From Micromonospora rosaria (GTDB lineage Bacteria > Actinomycetota > Actinomycetes > Mycobacteriales > Micromonosporaceae), in assembly GCF_001567585.1 (NCBI RefSeq), contig NZ_LRQV01000057.1:1-39083 (forward strand): a stretch of 39,083 nt of DNA, read 5' to 3'. Within the stretch, counting starts at the first letter, position 1, and every line of letters starts with the position of its first letter. Below are positions 15,344-22,552 of the stretch, piece by piece. The translations under genes and the position numbers were made by a program. The notes below the pieces were generated by a model. It had not been told where the DNA came from, did not search any database, and saw nothing but the letters and a program-made list of their open reading frames with translations.

Positions 15344-16036
15344 CTGCGACAACGCGATCGCACCGCCAAGGCCACCCCGGAGCTGACCGGCGGTACGTCC
15401 CACGTACCGCCGCAGCGCCCGCGCCAGGTGCGGCTCGTCGTAGTACCCGAGCAGACCGACCACGACGCCCACCTCCTCGCCGGCGGCGAGCAGGTCCGCG
15501 GCGGCACGGGCCCGCTCGATCTGCCCGACCGCACCCCGGGTCAGCCCGGTGACGGTCCGGAACCTCCGCTCCACGGTCCGGGTCGTCCCGGCCGGCAGGT
15601 GGCCGTCCAGCGCCGCCCGCACCAGCGGATCCTGCACGAGGACACCACTGCGGACGAGCCGCGCCACCAGCGCCTCGGCGTCGTCGTCGACCCGTGGCGT
15701 CGGCCACCGCTCCCCGTCGAGCCAGAACCGCCCCGCCGTCGTGTCGGGCAACTCGAACCCGGAGTTCAGGAACGTCGACGTGGGCGCCTTCCGCAACGCG
15801 GTGCCGACCGCGAACTGGATGCCGAAGAAGCGAGCATCCCCGGGTACGGGTGCCGCCCTCGCGCGCTCCTCCGGACCCGAGACAGTCGCGTACGGTCTCC
15901 CCTCGGACTCCCAGAACACGAGCCCCCAGGTCTCGCTCGCGATCGAGGTCATCTGGGACACCCCGGCGCTGCGGCTGGCCCACACCGAGGAGATCCACGG
16001 CGACTCCGAGGAACGCGACGCGATCACCAACCCCAC
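15275..16036 (-). CDS. AraC family transcriptional regulator
   Basis: About 253 residues. The N-terminal half (SVWASRSAGVSQMTSIASET, ETWGLVFWESEGRPYATVSG) matches the sensor region of small AraC regulators often called DUF6597-containing. The C-terminal AraC/XylS DNA-binding domain starts at about 165: RTVERRFRTVTGLTRGAVGQ, then VVVGLLGYYDEPHLARALRR, the usual second helix-turn-helix. Start at GTG 16036; a GTG at 16027 is equally possible and the frame opens further up without a site. The C-terminal tail reads into the convergent DHFR-family gene. Such AraC/DHFR-family neighbours are common, so the regulator may control that gene. Confidence 0.82.
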   Translation of the reverse strand: MGLVIASRSSESPWISSVWASRSAGVSQMTSIASETWGLVFWESEGRPYATVSGPEERARAAPVPGDARFFGIQFAVGTALRKAPTSTFLNSGFELPDTTAGRFWLDGERWPTPRVDDDAEALVARLVRSGVLVQDPLVRAALDGHLPAGTTRTVERRFRTVTGLTRGAVGQIERARAAADLLAAGEEVGVVVGLLGYYDEPHLARALRRYVGRTAGQLRGGLGGAIALSQLADDVVDGLEDAVGVGGGLAQG

Positions 16037-16053
16037 GCCGGCAACCGTACGAC

Positions 16054-16311
16054 CTACCGGTCGCCGTAGTGGTACCGGCAGGCGACGATCTCGACGTCGT
16101 CCTTGGTGATCCGGTACACCAGCCGGTGTTCCCGATCGATCCGACGGGACCAGAAGCCGGACAGCTCTCCCCGCAGGGGCTCCGGCTTGCCGATGCCCTC
16201 GTATCCGTTGCGCATCACGTCCGCGATGAGATCGTTGATGCGCTTGATCAGCTTCCGGTCCGTGTGACTGAGGTACTGGCTCCACGCCGTCGCGGTGAAG
16301 ACCAGCCTCAC
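16054..16311 (-). CDS. yoeB: YoeB (Txe/YoeB family) mRNA interferase toxin
   Basis: 85 residues, the usual length. The active-site residues of E. coli YoeB have counterparts: Glu44 in KPEPLRGE, Arg63 in REHRLVY, His81 and Tyr82 in ACRYHY. It cleaves mRNA at the ribosomal A site when free of antitoxin. The ATG overlaps the antitoxin stop by four bases (16308-16311), so the two are translationally coupled. All known catalytic residues are present, so it is probably active. Confidence 0.94.
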   Translation of the reverse strand: MRLVFTATAWSQYLSHTDRKLIKRINDLIADVMRNGYEGIGKPEPLRGELSGFWSRRIDREHRLVYRITKDDVEIVACRYHYGDR

Positions 16312-16583
16312 GCGACATCCCGCACGGCAGCCGGATCGATCAGATCGCGCTCGGCCGTGTCGCCCTGCTCAAGCTCCGCGATCGATCGACGGAGGGCAGC
16401 GGCGTTGCTCGGGGTGCGCAGGAGATACTCGGTCTCCTTCATCGACTCGTACTCGGCCAGCGACACGATCACCACCGGCTCGTGCCCCGACCGGGTCACC
16501 ACCACCTCCTCCGCGTCGTTGATGACGCTGTCGAGCTCGGCGGCCAGGTTCTGTCGAAGCTGGGTGAAGTTCACGGTCCGCAC
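16308..16583 (-). CDS. yefM: YefM (Phd/YefM family) antitoxin
   Basis: About 91 residues. The N-terminal Phd/YefM DNA-binding fold is seen in VNFTQLRQNLAAELDSVIND, EVVVTRSGHEPVVIVSLAEY and ESMKETEYLL. The C-terminus (SIAELEQGDTAERDLID) is the disordered toxin-binding arm. GGAGG lies five bases before GTG 16583, which I take as the start; GTG 16589 and GTG 16574 are alternatives. Promoter and operator are at 16601-16616. Antitoxin-first order with a 4-base overlap is standard for this type II system. Confidence 0.93.
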   Translation of the reverse strand: MRTVNFTQLRQNLAAELDSVINDAEEVVVTRSGHEPVVIVSLAEYESMKETEYLLRTPSNAAALRRSIAELEQGDTAERDLIDPAAVRDVA

Positions 16584-16600
16584 AACCACCTCCAGGGCAA

Positions 16601-16616
16601 GTACAGAAAATTGTAC
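16601..16616 (-). promoter_or_regulatory. yefM-yoeB promoter with overlapping operator dyad
   Basis: GTACA-GAAAAT-TGTAC is a 5-bp inverted repeat. On the coding strand it contains the -10 hexamer TACAAT (16615-16610). YefM-YoeB complexes of other bacteria bind TGTACA-like palindromes in their own promoters, so autoregulation is likely. I see no good -35. Confidence 0.72.
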
Positions 16617-16695
16617 CTCAGGCGGACGGGCTGCTGGTTCGCACGGGAATCACTCGACAGCAGCGTTTGCACTGCTCAGGGTGCTGTTGCTCTCG

Positions 16696-16896
16696 ATGCC
16701 AGCACCACCTGTCGCACATCAGCGAAAGGTGATCATCGAGCAGGTGGGCACTCCGGTGGAAGAGAAGTTGCCGCCGAGGCTGCGGGTGAACCGCACCGCC
16801 GTCGGCTCTCTCGCCGGTCAACTGGACCTCTCCGGCGACTGGGACTCACCCCGGACCGACGCCGACATCGCCGCCGACTTCGACATCGGCGTTTGA
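16696..16896 (+). pseudogene. Short antitoxin-tail-like frame, possible remnant
   Basis: A 66-codon frame whose C-terminal half (RTAVGSLAGQLDLSGDWDSP, then ADIAADF) resembles the C-terminal tails of small actinobacterial antitoxins (AbrB/Phd/VapB-like). No N-terminal DNA-binding domain, no ribosome binding site at ATG 16696, and no toxin gene follows before the tRNA at 17022. A later GTG (16729 or 16744) could start a shorter peptide. Family match is from memory and weak. The flanks 16620-16695 and 16897-17021 show nothing I can name. Confidence 0.4.
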
Positions 16897-17021
16897 CCCT
16901 GCCGCTGGACGATTCCATTCGATCATCGGCAGGGCTGGCGCGAATCCCCCCACCAGCCCCCAGCGGTCAGCCCCGGCCGGGAAACCCGAAGCTGAGCTGC
17001 GTACGGAGGGATCATCAAGGG

Positions 17022-17108
17022 CGGAGGGTGTGGGATTCGAACCCACGAAGACATCGCTGCCTTACCGGTTTTCAAGACCAGCGCCATCGGCCACTAGGCG
17101 AACCCTCC
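17022..17108 (-). tRNA. tRNA-Ser (anticodon TGA)
   Basis: Class II tRNA, 87 bases: acceptor GGAGGGT (17108-17102) pairs with ACCCTCC (17029-17023), discriminator G at 17022. The anticodon loop CTTGAAA gives TGA (reads UCA and wobble UCG/UCU). A long variable arm and the T arm GGTTCGAATCC are present; CCA is not encoded. Confidence 0.95.
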
Positions 17109-17237
17109 CGAACCGCGCCTGCGGGCACGGCCGCTGTCCAGTCTGCCAGAAGTCGTCCCAGAGGACTGCCGCCGCACCCACCGCTGGGACGGTGGCAGCC
17201 GTGACACGCCAGAACCGTGTCGATCGTGAAGAACCGG

Positions 17238-17801
17238 TCAGGCCGTGAACGTGTAATCGAGAAGGTAGGCGCTGCCGTCGAGGATCATGCGGTTGACCTC
17301 GACGCACCGTGCCGAGTCGTCGAACGCGTGGCGGGTGATCTCGACGACCGGGGTTCCCTCGGAGAGCGCGAGACGGTCCGTTTCGTCTGGCAGGGGCATC
17401 CGGGCCCGGAGGTACTCCGTGAAGGTCGCCGGCCCATGCCCGCTCTCGGCGAGCCGGGCGTAGATCCCTCCTGGCCCGGCGTCCGTGTGCATGATGGCCG
17501 TACCCCTGGCTAGGTCTACGGGCAGGTAGGAGGTGGCGAGTTGCACGGCCCGACCGTCGACCAGGAAGCGCCGAGAGCGATAGACCACCGGGCTGCCAGG
17601 GCTCAGCCCCAAAGGGCCGGCGACCCACTCGACGGCCTCCGTCTCGCCGGTCACCACGTCCACCGCTCGCGGCCGGTCGGCGGTGTCCGCCTGCTGGATA
17701 GCCTCGCCCCGGCCCCACTGCTCCCGGGCGAGCCGGCCCGGTGAGCTACGGCGGATCGGGCGGAACTGCCGCGCGAACGTGCCTCGACCATCGTGGGTCA
17801 C
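17238..17801 (-). CDS. UTRA ligand-binding domain protein lacking the GntR helix-turn-helix
   Basis: 187 residues, nearly all UTRA domain (RESS. EWVAGPLGLSPGSPVVYRSR, LATSYLPVDLARG, GHGPATFTEYLRARMPLP, GTPVVEITRHAFDDSARCVE). Full GntR/HutC regulators have about 70 residues of winged helix before this. Here only its last strand survives (DGRGTFARQ). Start: GTG 17801, eight bases after GGAGGGG; upstream there is too little room, since the phosphatase gene ends 94 bases away. It cannot bind DNA on its own as far as the sequence shows. Third gene of the minus-strand run after UTRA protein and PP2C. Either a decayed regulator or a bona fide stand-alone ligand sensor. Confidence 0.78.
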   Translation of the reverse strand: MTHDGRGTFARQFRPIRRSSPGRLAREQWGRGEAIQQADTADRPRAVDVVTGETEAVEWVAGPLGLSPGSPVVYRSRRFLVDGRAVQLATSYLPVDLARGTAIMHTDAGPGGIYARLAESGHGPATFTEYLRARMPLPDETDRLALSEGTPVVEITRHAFDDSARCVEVNRMILDGSAYLLDYTFTA

Positions 17802-17895
17802 TTCTGCACCCCTCCGACTCCGCCCGAAGGCCACCCGCCGGTCCACCGCCGCATCCACCAGTCGAACTGGCACTTGCTGGCCGCCCGAGGGGCAC

Positions 17896-18618
17896 TCAGC
17901 GACAGTTGACGTCGATGACGACCACTGTGACATTGTCCGGGCCGCCGTGTTCGAGGGCCAGGGTGACCAGTTGGTCGACGGCGTCCTGGGGTGTGCCCGC
18001 TGAGCTGAGCGCATCGTGCAGGAGGCGGTGCGGCACGTAGGAACTCAGCCCATCGGAGCAGAGCAGGAGCCGATCCTCCGGGCGCAACGTCAGTGGGGTG
18101 ATGTCGGGCGACCGGCCGTCCACCCGTCCGTCAAGGAAGCGGGCCAGCTTCTCGGGCAGGTGGGGCACGTCGGCCGAGTCGGCGACCAGGTGCCGATAGA
18201 CGTGGTCTTCGGTGATCTGGGAGGTCTCGCCGTCGCCCGCGCGGCCTCGCAGCAGGTACGCGCGGGAGTCCCCGACATTCGCCAGCGCCGCCGACGTACC
18301 AGCGTGAAGAAGCGCGACCAGGGTGGTGCCCATCCCGGCCAGGTCCGGCTCGGCTTCGACCCGCTGGCGTAGGGCGGTGTTCGCCGCGCTGATCGCCGCG
18401 CCCAGCGTGGTTGTCAGCGCCGCTGGCTCGACCACCCGGTCATACTGCTTCACCGTCTCGATCACCGTCGTGCTGGCCACATCACCGGCCACGTGCCCGC
18501 CGAGCCCGTCGGCAACGGCCAACAGGTTCTGTCCGAGGTGGAACGCGTCCTCGTTGCGCCGCCGGACGAGTCCCAGGTGAGAGCCGCCCGCAGCGTCGAC
18601 GCGAAGCGTCATGGTCAT
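17896..18618 (-). CDS. PP2C-family Ser/Thr protein phosphatase
   Basis: 240 residues, the soluble catalytic domain only. Motifs in order: RRRNEDAF (metal and phosphate site), AVADGLGGHVAGDVAS (DGxGG), GMGTTLVALL, LANVGDSRAYLL, QITEDHV, LLLCSDGLSSYV and GGPDNVTVVVIDV. The Mg/Mn ligands Asp in ADG, CSDG and GPDN are all present. It removes phosphate from Ser/Thr, countering Hanks-type kinases; none is encoded in the window. ATG 18618 overlaps the stop of the preceding UTRA gene by four bases (ATGA), so translation is coupled. The longer open frame upstream is in a non-coding phase of the UTRA gene. Confidence 0.93.
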   Translation of the reverse strand: MTMTLRVDAAGGSHLGLVRRRNEDAFHLGQNLLAVADGLGGHVAGDVASTTVIETVKQYDRVVEPAALTTTLGAAISAANTALRQRVEAEPDLAGMGTTLVALLHAGTSAALANVGDSRAYLLRGRAGDGETSQITEDHVYRHLVADSADVPHLPEKLARFLDGRVDGRSPDITPLTLRPEDRLLLCSDGLSSYVPHRLLHDALSSAGTPQDAVDQLVTLALEHGGPDNVTVVVIDVNCR

Positions 18619-19250
18619 GATCCACCTGCCTCGTCCTGGTCGTGGGAGTCTTCGACGTCGTCGGGCCAGGGATCGCGGGCCGACTCGTGCCGGTGCAGAA
18701 CGTGGATTGTCTCCACCCGGTCGCTGGCGACGATGTACTCGGTCACCTCGACCGGCTTGCCGTCGTCGCCTGAGGTACCGACCCGGACGATCTCCAGGAC
18801 CGGCAGGTTGGTCGGGATCTCCAGCAGAGCGGCCTCCTCCTTGCTGGGCATCCGAGCGCGGTGGATCTCCATCCAACTGAGCGGCCAGTGGCCGGCCTTC
18901 TCCAGCCGGTACAGCCAGTCTCCCGGCCCTGGTGCCTGCTCGGAGACGCCGGGGATGTCGGCGACGCGTGGGTGGATCCAGGAGACGTTGATCTGAAACG
19001 GCGGCTCCGACTCGGGCCCGGTCACCCGGAACCGGCGCAGGACCGCTGTGCCCGGCGGTACCCCGAGCAGACGCGCGATCCGCGGATCGTCCAGTGACTC
19101 GACCGAGGCCACCGGCGGGATGTGGTGCTTCCAGACCTCCGTGCTGGACGCGGAGGGAAAGGAGTACCCCGGCGCGACATGGTTGCGCTTCACCAGGTTC
19201 CCGCGCGGTCGGCGCGGCCCGCGCGTCCAAGGTCGTCCGGAGTCATTCAC
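18615..19250 (-). CDS. UTRA domain protein without DNA-binding domain
   Basis: 211 residues. After a basic N-terminus (RGPRRPRGNLVKRN) it is a complete UTRA domain: PPVASVESLDDPRIARLLGV, GTAVLRRFRVTG, PPFQINVSWIHPRVADIPGV, SWMEIHRARMPSKEEAALLE, NLPVLEIVRVG, and EVTEYIVASDRVE. The GntR winged helix that should precede it is absent, and only 21 bases separate its start from the CutA stop, so no room for one. It is coupled by overlap to the PP2C gene. UTRA domains bind small effectors in HutC-type regulators. Two HTH-less UTRA proteins flanking a phosphatase argue for a role other than direct DNA binding. GTG 19250 is taken as start, after GAAGCG. Confidence 0.82.
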   Translation of the reverse strand: MNDSGRPWTRGPRRPRGNLVKRNHVAPGYSFPSASSTEVWKHHIPPVASVESLDDPRIARLLGVPPGTAVLRRFRVTGPESEPPFQINVSWIHPRVADIPGVSEQAPGPGDWLYRLEKAGHWPLSWMEIHRARMPSKEEAALLEIPTNLPVLEIVRVGTSGDDGKPVEVTEYIVASDRVETIHVLHRHESARDPWPDDVEDSHDQDEAGGS

Positions 19251-19271
19251 CGCTTCGATTCCCCGATCGGG

Positions 19272-19598
19272 TCAGGCCGACTCAGTCTCAGTAAGCACCC
19301 AATCGACGTACGCGGGGTTGCCGGCGATCACCGGAAGCGCGATCACGCAGGGCACGTCGTACGGGTGCTCGTCGTTGGCCCGCTGCACGATGCGCGGAAC
19401 GAGACTCACCCGCGTGTGCAGGGCGACCCGGGCCTCCTGGTCGTCTTGGACAGCCCCGTCCCAACGGTAGACCGACCGGATGGCGGCGATGTTCTGCCCG
19501 CAGGCGGCGAGCCGGTCGTCGACGAGCCGGCGGGTGAACTCCACGAGCCACTCAGCGCTCTCGGCCGTGATCACGACTTCGCAGATCTCAGTGCTCAT
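19272..19598 (-). CDS. cutA: CutA divalent-cation tolerance family protein
   Basis: 108 residues, the usual CutA size. Typical segments: VVITAESAEWLVEFTRRLVD, RLAACGQNIAAIRSVYRWDG (conserved Cys and the Y.W.G pattern), ALHTRVSLVPRIVQR, HPYDVPCVIALPV and GNPAYVDWV. CutA proteins are PII-like trimers; the original copper-tolerance role is disputed. ATG 19598 overlaps the end of the XRE gene by 11 bases. The usual core CutA function is unknown, so the regulator context is the main clue. Alternative start at 19616 is seven codons earlier. Confidence 0.92.
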   Translation of the reverse strand: MSTEICEVVITAESAEWLVEFTRRLVDDRLAACGQNIAAIRSVYRWDGAVQDDQEARVALHTRVSLVPRIVQRANDEHPYDVPCVIALPVIAGNPAYVDWVLTETESA

Positions 19599-20202
19599 GC
19601 TCTCGGCTCCCCTCACTCTTGAGCCTGTTGACGATGCTCAGCACCTCGTCTTCGGTCTTGGCGATGGCACCCCATCCGCTGACGATCGGCCCGTCGTAGC
19701 TCAGGCCGACCCAGCGCCCGCTCATCTGCTGACCGTGCTGGTGGAGTGCGAAGTAGAGAGTCCCCTTCGACCGGACGGCAGCCTCGTCGGCCACGTACCA
19801 CCCCATCAGCACCTCGTTGTCCCACAGCCGCAGCTCACCACGCCACAGGTAGCCGCCCTCTTCGAACTTCTGGGTACCCCGCGTCACGGCGACCACGTCG
19901 AGGTCGTCGCCCTTCTGCCGCATCCGGATTTTGTGCGGGTTCAGGATCTCCTGCCCCTTGTTCCAGGTTTGCCAGCAGGCCCACCACTCGCCAGTCAGGT
20001 CGACTCGGTGCACGTCCTCGCCGGCCAATTCGTCAACGGTGATCTCCAAGGCGCGTGCGATCGACCGGGCCACGGAAAGCGTGGGCTGGGTGTCGCCAGC
20101 TTCGTACCGCCTGATCTGCCGCTTGTCCACGCCGACCCGGGCGGCCAACTCCGCTTGCGACAGACCCAACGCAGTTCGGCGTTGGCGCATGATCTCGGAC
20201 AT
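19588..20202 (-). CDS. XRE regulator with beta-barrel-like C-terminal sensor domain
   Basis: 204 residues. The N-terminal XRE helix-turn-helix is at about 4-60 (MRQRRTALGLSQAELAARVG, DKRQIRRYEAGDTQPTLSVA). The remainder (about 72-195) is rich in alternating Trp/Tyr/Gly strands (GEWWACWQTWNKG, GGYLWRGELRLWDN, GTLYFALHQHGQQMSGRWVG), which looks like a small beta-barrel effector or lipid-binding domain; I cannot name it. Start: ATG 20202 with GGGAGG seven bases upstream. It heads the minus-strand run with cutA, the UTRA pair and PP2C. The dyad cluster at 20225-20348 directly upstream is the natural autoregulatory site. Confidence 0.87.
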   Translation of the reverse strand: MSEIMRQRRTALGLSQAELAARVGVDKRQIRRYEAGDTQPTLSVARSIARALEITVDELAGEDVHRVDLTGEWWACWQTWNKGQEILNPHKIRMRQKGDDLDVVAVTRGTQKFEEGGYLWRGELRLWDNEVLMGWYVADEAAVRSKGTLYFALHQHGQQMSGRWVGLSYDGPIVSGWGAIAKTEDEVLSIVNRLKSEGSREHEH

Positions 20203-20224
20203 CTCCACGCCTCCCATCTTCCGG

Positions 20225-20348
20225 GGACACCCCTGTCCGCACAACGGCACGCCCTCCTTGAAGGGGCAATGAAGTCCTTGACAGGGGACTTTTACGTCCC
20301 CAAACTACAGGACTTATAAGCCCCTCAACAAGGGACATGAAAGTCCTT
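20225..20348. promoter_or_regulatory. Cluster of GGGAC/GTCCC dyads between divergent genes
   Basis: Five related sites: GGACA-4-TGTCC (20225-20238), AAGTCC-8-GGACTT (20272-20291), the perfect GGGGAC-6-GTCCCC (20284-20301), a lone AGGACTT (20309-20315), and AAGGGAC-6-GTCCTT (20330-20348). A -35-like TTGACA is at 20278-20283. The local base composition is AT-richer than the surroundings. Likely operators of the XRE protein at 19588 and/or the XRE-TPR protein, controlling both divergent units. Confidence 0.72.
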
Positions 20349-20423
20349 CCCTGTTGCGCCGCCCACCACCTGCTGATCGGGGAGGTGCACAGGTAGCCGG
20401 TCGCAACAGTGCGAGGAGGACCT

Positions 20424-20768
20424 ATGCGTCGCGTGTCGTACGACGAGTACGTGCTTCGGGTTGCGCTCACGCTGGCGCGGCGGCATCGCACGGTCTGGTC
20501 CTGGCGGCGGTGGCGGCGGGTCTGTCGCTGCGGCGCGGAGCTGCCCTGCCGGCAACGACACAAACTCCCGCTCAACCGGGGGCACTGGCCCGAGCCGGAG
20601 CAGACGACCCGCAACCAACGGGCCCAGAGCCTCGGTGAGCAGATCCAAGCCGCCGAGCACAACGCTGCCTGCGCCCGGATCCTGGCGCAGGCGCAGGCCG
20701 AGCGCATCCCGGTCGAGGAGATCACCCGGGCGGCACCGGAGCGGCGGTGGCGTCGTGGGCACCGGTGA
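20424..20768 (+). CDS. Small basic protein with CxC/Cys motif, unknown function
   Basis: 114 residues, not recognised. It begins MRRVSYDEYVLRVALTLARR, has a basic Trp/Arg segment (VWSWRRWRRV), then CRCGAELPC, whose three to four cysteines could bind a metal, and a helical C-terminus (RAQSLGEQIQAAEHNAACAR). Start: ATG 20424 with GAGGAGGA eight bases before it. It overlaps the following XRE-TPR gene by 14 bases, so the pair is translated from one message. It is under the dyad cluster. I infer a partner of the regulator downstream, from position only. Confidence 0.72.
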   Translation: MRRVSYDEYVLRVALTLARRHRTVWSWRRWRRVCRCGAELPCRQRHKLPLNRGHWPEPEQTTRNQRAQSLGEQIQAAEHNAACARILAQAQAERIPVEEITRAAPERRWRRGHR

Positions 20769-21957
20769 CCGGCGCAACCAGCGGGAGTTGCCGATCGGGC
20801 GGCGGGTGGCGCAGTGGCGGGTCCGGCGGCACATGACCCAGCAGATGCTGGCCGACCGGCTCGGCAAGTCGAAGAGCTGGGTGGACAAGGTGGAGCGGGG
20901 CGTGCGTACCCTCGATCGGGTTTCGGTGTTGCACGCGCTGGCCGAGGTGTTGCGGATCGCCCCGGCGGCGCTGCTCGACCCGGCTGCCCGGCCGCCGGTC
21001 GGGGTCGGGGCGGTCGACGGCGTCGAAGGGGTACGCGCCGCGCTCGCCGTCCCCGACCTCGCCCGGAACGGGCGGCCGGTGGTTTCGACGCAGGCGCGGG
21101 CCCGGCAGGTCGACCACGCCTGGCTGACCTACCAGCACGCCGGATACCCACAGTTGCTGCGGCTCCTGCCGGGCCTGCTCACCACCGCCGGCCCCGGCCA
21201 GGACGACGGGACAGGGCTGCTGGTGCAGGTGTACCGGCTCACCGCGCAGGTGCTGGTCAAGCTCGGCGAGGCCGAGTTGGGCTGGCTCGCCGCCGACCGG
21301 GCGGTCACCACCGCCGCCGGTGATCCGCTGCTGACGGCGGCCGGCACGGTACCGCTCGCCCAGGCGCTGCGCGCCCTGGACCGGCCCCGGCTGGCGCACG
21401 CGGCGGCGCTGGCCGCCGCCCGGTGCGTCGCCCCCGAGGTGCCGGCCCCGTCGCCGGCCCGATCGTTGCAGGCCCGATCGCTGTACGGGACGCTGCTGGT
21501 GGAGGCGGCGCTCGCCGCCGCCGACCGACCCGACCGGGCCGGCGCGGCCGATCTGCTCCACCGGGCCGCCGGGGCCGCCGAGGTGATCGGCGACGGGCAC
21601 GACCACGGGTGGACCGGCTTCGGGCCGGCCGCCGTCGACCTCGCCCGCGCCACGGCCGCCGCCCTCCTCGGCGACACCGACGACGCCCTCGACCGGTACG
21701 AGCGGGCGCGTGCCGGGGACGGGTGGCGGCGGCTGCCCGCCGAGCATCGGGCCGCGTACCTGCTCGACGTGGCCCGGGGGTGCCTGCGTACCGGCGATGT
21801 GCTCGCCGCCGGCCGACTCCTGCTCGACGCGGAACGGACCGCCCCGACCGAGGTCCGCAACCGGCCCGTCGCCCGGGACCTGGTCACCGATCTCGTGCGT
21901 GCCGGCAGCGCGTCGGCCGCCCTGATCCGACTGGCCGCCGACCTCGGGGCGACCTGA
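20755..21957 (+). CDS. XRE helix-turn-helix protein with TPR-like helical domain
   Basis: 400 residues. XRE helix-turn-helix at about 12-68 (RVAQWRVRRHMTQQMLADRL, GKSKSWVDKVERGVRTLDRV). The rest is Ala/Leu-rich helical hairpins resembling tetratricopeptide repeats (LTYQHAGYPQLLRLLPGLL, LGEAELGWLAADRAVTTAAG, RAAYLLDVARGCLRTGDVLA), the layout of many actinobacterial regulators with peptide- or partner-sensing TPR domains. GTG 20755 starts within the previous gene. The frame extends further up but that part overlaps the small protein. Possibly responsible for binding the dyads at 20225-20348. Confidence 0.83.
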   Translation: MGTGDRRNQRELPIGRRVAQWRVRRHMTQQMLADRLGKSKSWVDKVERGVRTLDRVSVLHALAEVLRIAPAALLDPAARPPVGVGAVDGVEGVRAALAVPDLARNGRPVVSTQARARQVDHAWLTYQHAGYPQLLRLLPGLLTTAGPGQDDGTGLLVQVYRLTAQVLVKLGEAELGWLAADRAVTTAAGDPLLTAAGTVPLAQALRALDRPRLAHAAALAAARCVAPEVPAPSPARSLQARSLYGTLLVEAALAAADRPDRAGAADLLHRAAGAAEVIGDGHDHGWTGFGPAAVDLARATAAALLGDTDDALDRYERARAGDGWRRLPAEHRAAYLLDVARGCLRTGDVLAAGRLLLDAERTAPTEVRNRPVARDLVTDLVRAGSASAALIRLAADLGAT

Positions 21958-22003
21958 GCCCGGCCAGCTACCCGGGGTCGGCCCAGCGTGGCACGATCGG
22001 CGC

Positions 22004-22543
22004 ATGTGGGACAGCCCTGCCGTCGTGCTGATCACCGGTGTCATGGCCGCCGGCAAGTCCACTGTGGCCGAGCTGCTGGCCCGGCGACTGCCCCGCGCGG
22101 TGCACCTGCGTGGTGACCTGTTCCGGCGCATGATCGTCTCCGGGCGGGCCGAGATCACCCCGGACATCTCCGCCGAGGCGTGGGCGCAGTTGCGGCTCCG
22201 CTACGACCTGGCCGCGCAGGCCGCCGACGGGTACGCGGCGGCGGGGTTCACGGTGGCGTACCAGGACATTGTCGCCGGGCCCGAACTGGCGGCGGTGGTG
22301 GACCGGATCCGGCACCGGCCGCTGCTGGTCGTGGTGCTCGCGCCCCGCGCGGAGGTGGTCGCCGCCCGCGAGCAGGGCCGGCCGAAGCAGGGGTACGGGG
22401 ACTGGCCGGTCGCCGACTTCGACACGCGGTTCCGGGCCGACACGCCCCGGATCGGCCTCTGGCTGGACACCTCCGAGCAGACCCCGGAGGAGACGGTCGA
22501 CGAGATTCTGGCCCGCGCGTGGACGCAGGCCCGAATCGGGTAA
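22004..22543 (+). CDS. P-loop kinase-like ATPase (AAA_33/phosphotransferase type)
   Basis: 179 residues. Walker A GVMAAGKST at 12-20. After it: HLRGDLFRRMIVSGR (substrate-binding segment of small-molecule kinases), TVAYQDIVAG, and LLVVVLAPRAEVVAAREQGR, where the Arg-rich lid follows. Proteins of this build phosphorylate small molecules such as gluconate, shikimate or antibiotics; no specific substrate can be read. It follows the XRE-TPR gene by 46 bases on the same strand and precedes the quinone oxidoreductase by nine bases, so could be co-transcribed with either. Confidence 0.85.
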   Translation: MWDSPAVVLITGVMAAGKSTVAELLARRLPRAVHLRGDLFRRMIVSGRAEITPDISAEAWAQLRLRYDLAAQAADGYAAAGFTVAYQDIVAGPELAAVVDRIRHRPLLVVVLAPRAEVVAAREQGRPKQGYGDWPVADFDTRFRADTPRIGLWLDTSEQTPEETVDEILARAWTQARIG

Positions 22544-22552
22544 GACTGGGCC

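Noticed and set aside
17238..18014. Full-length GntR regulator starting at 18014.
   Set aside because: The upstream part lies in the PP2C coding region in another phase and encodes no winged helix; the ribosome binding site is at GTG 17801.
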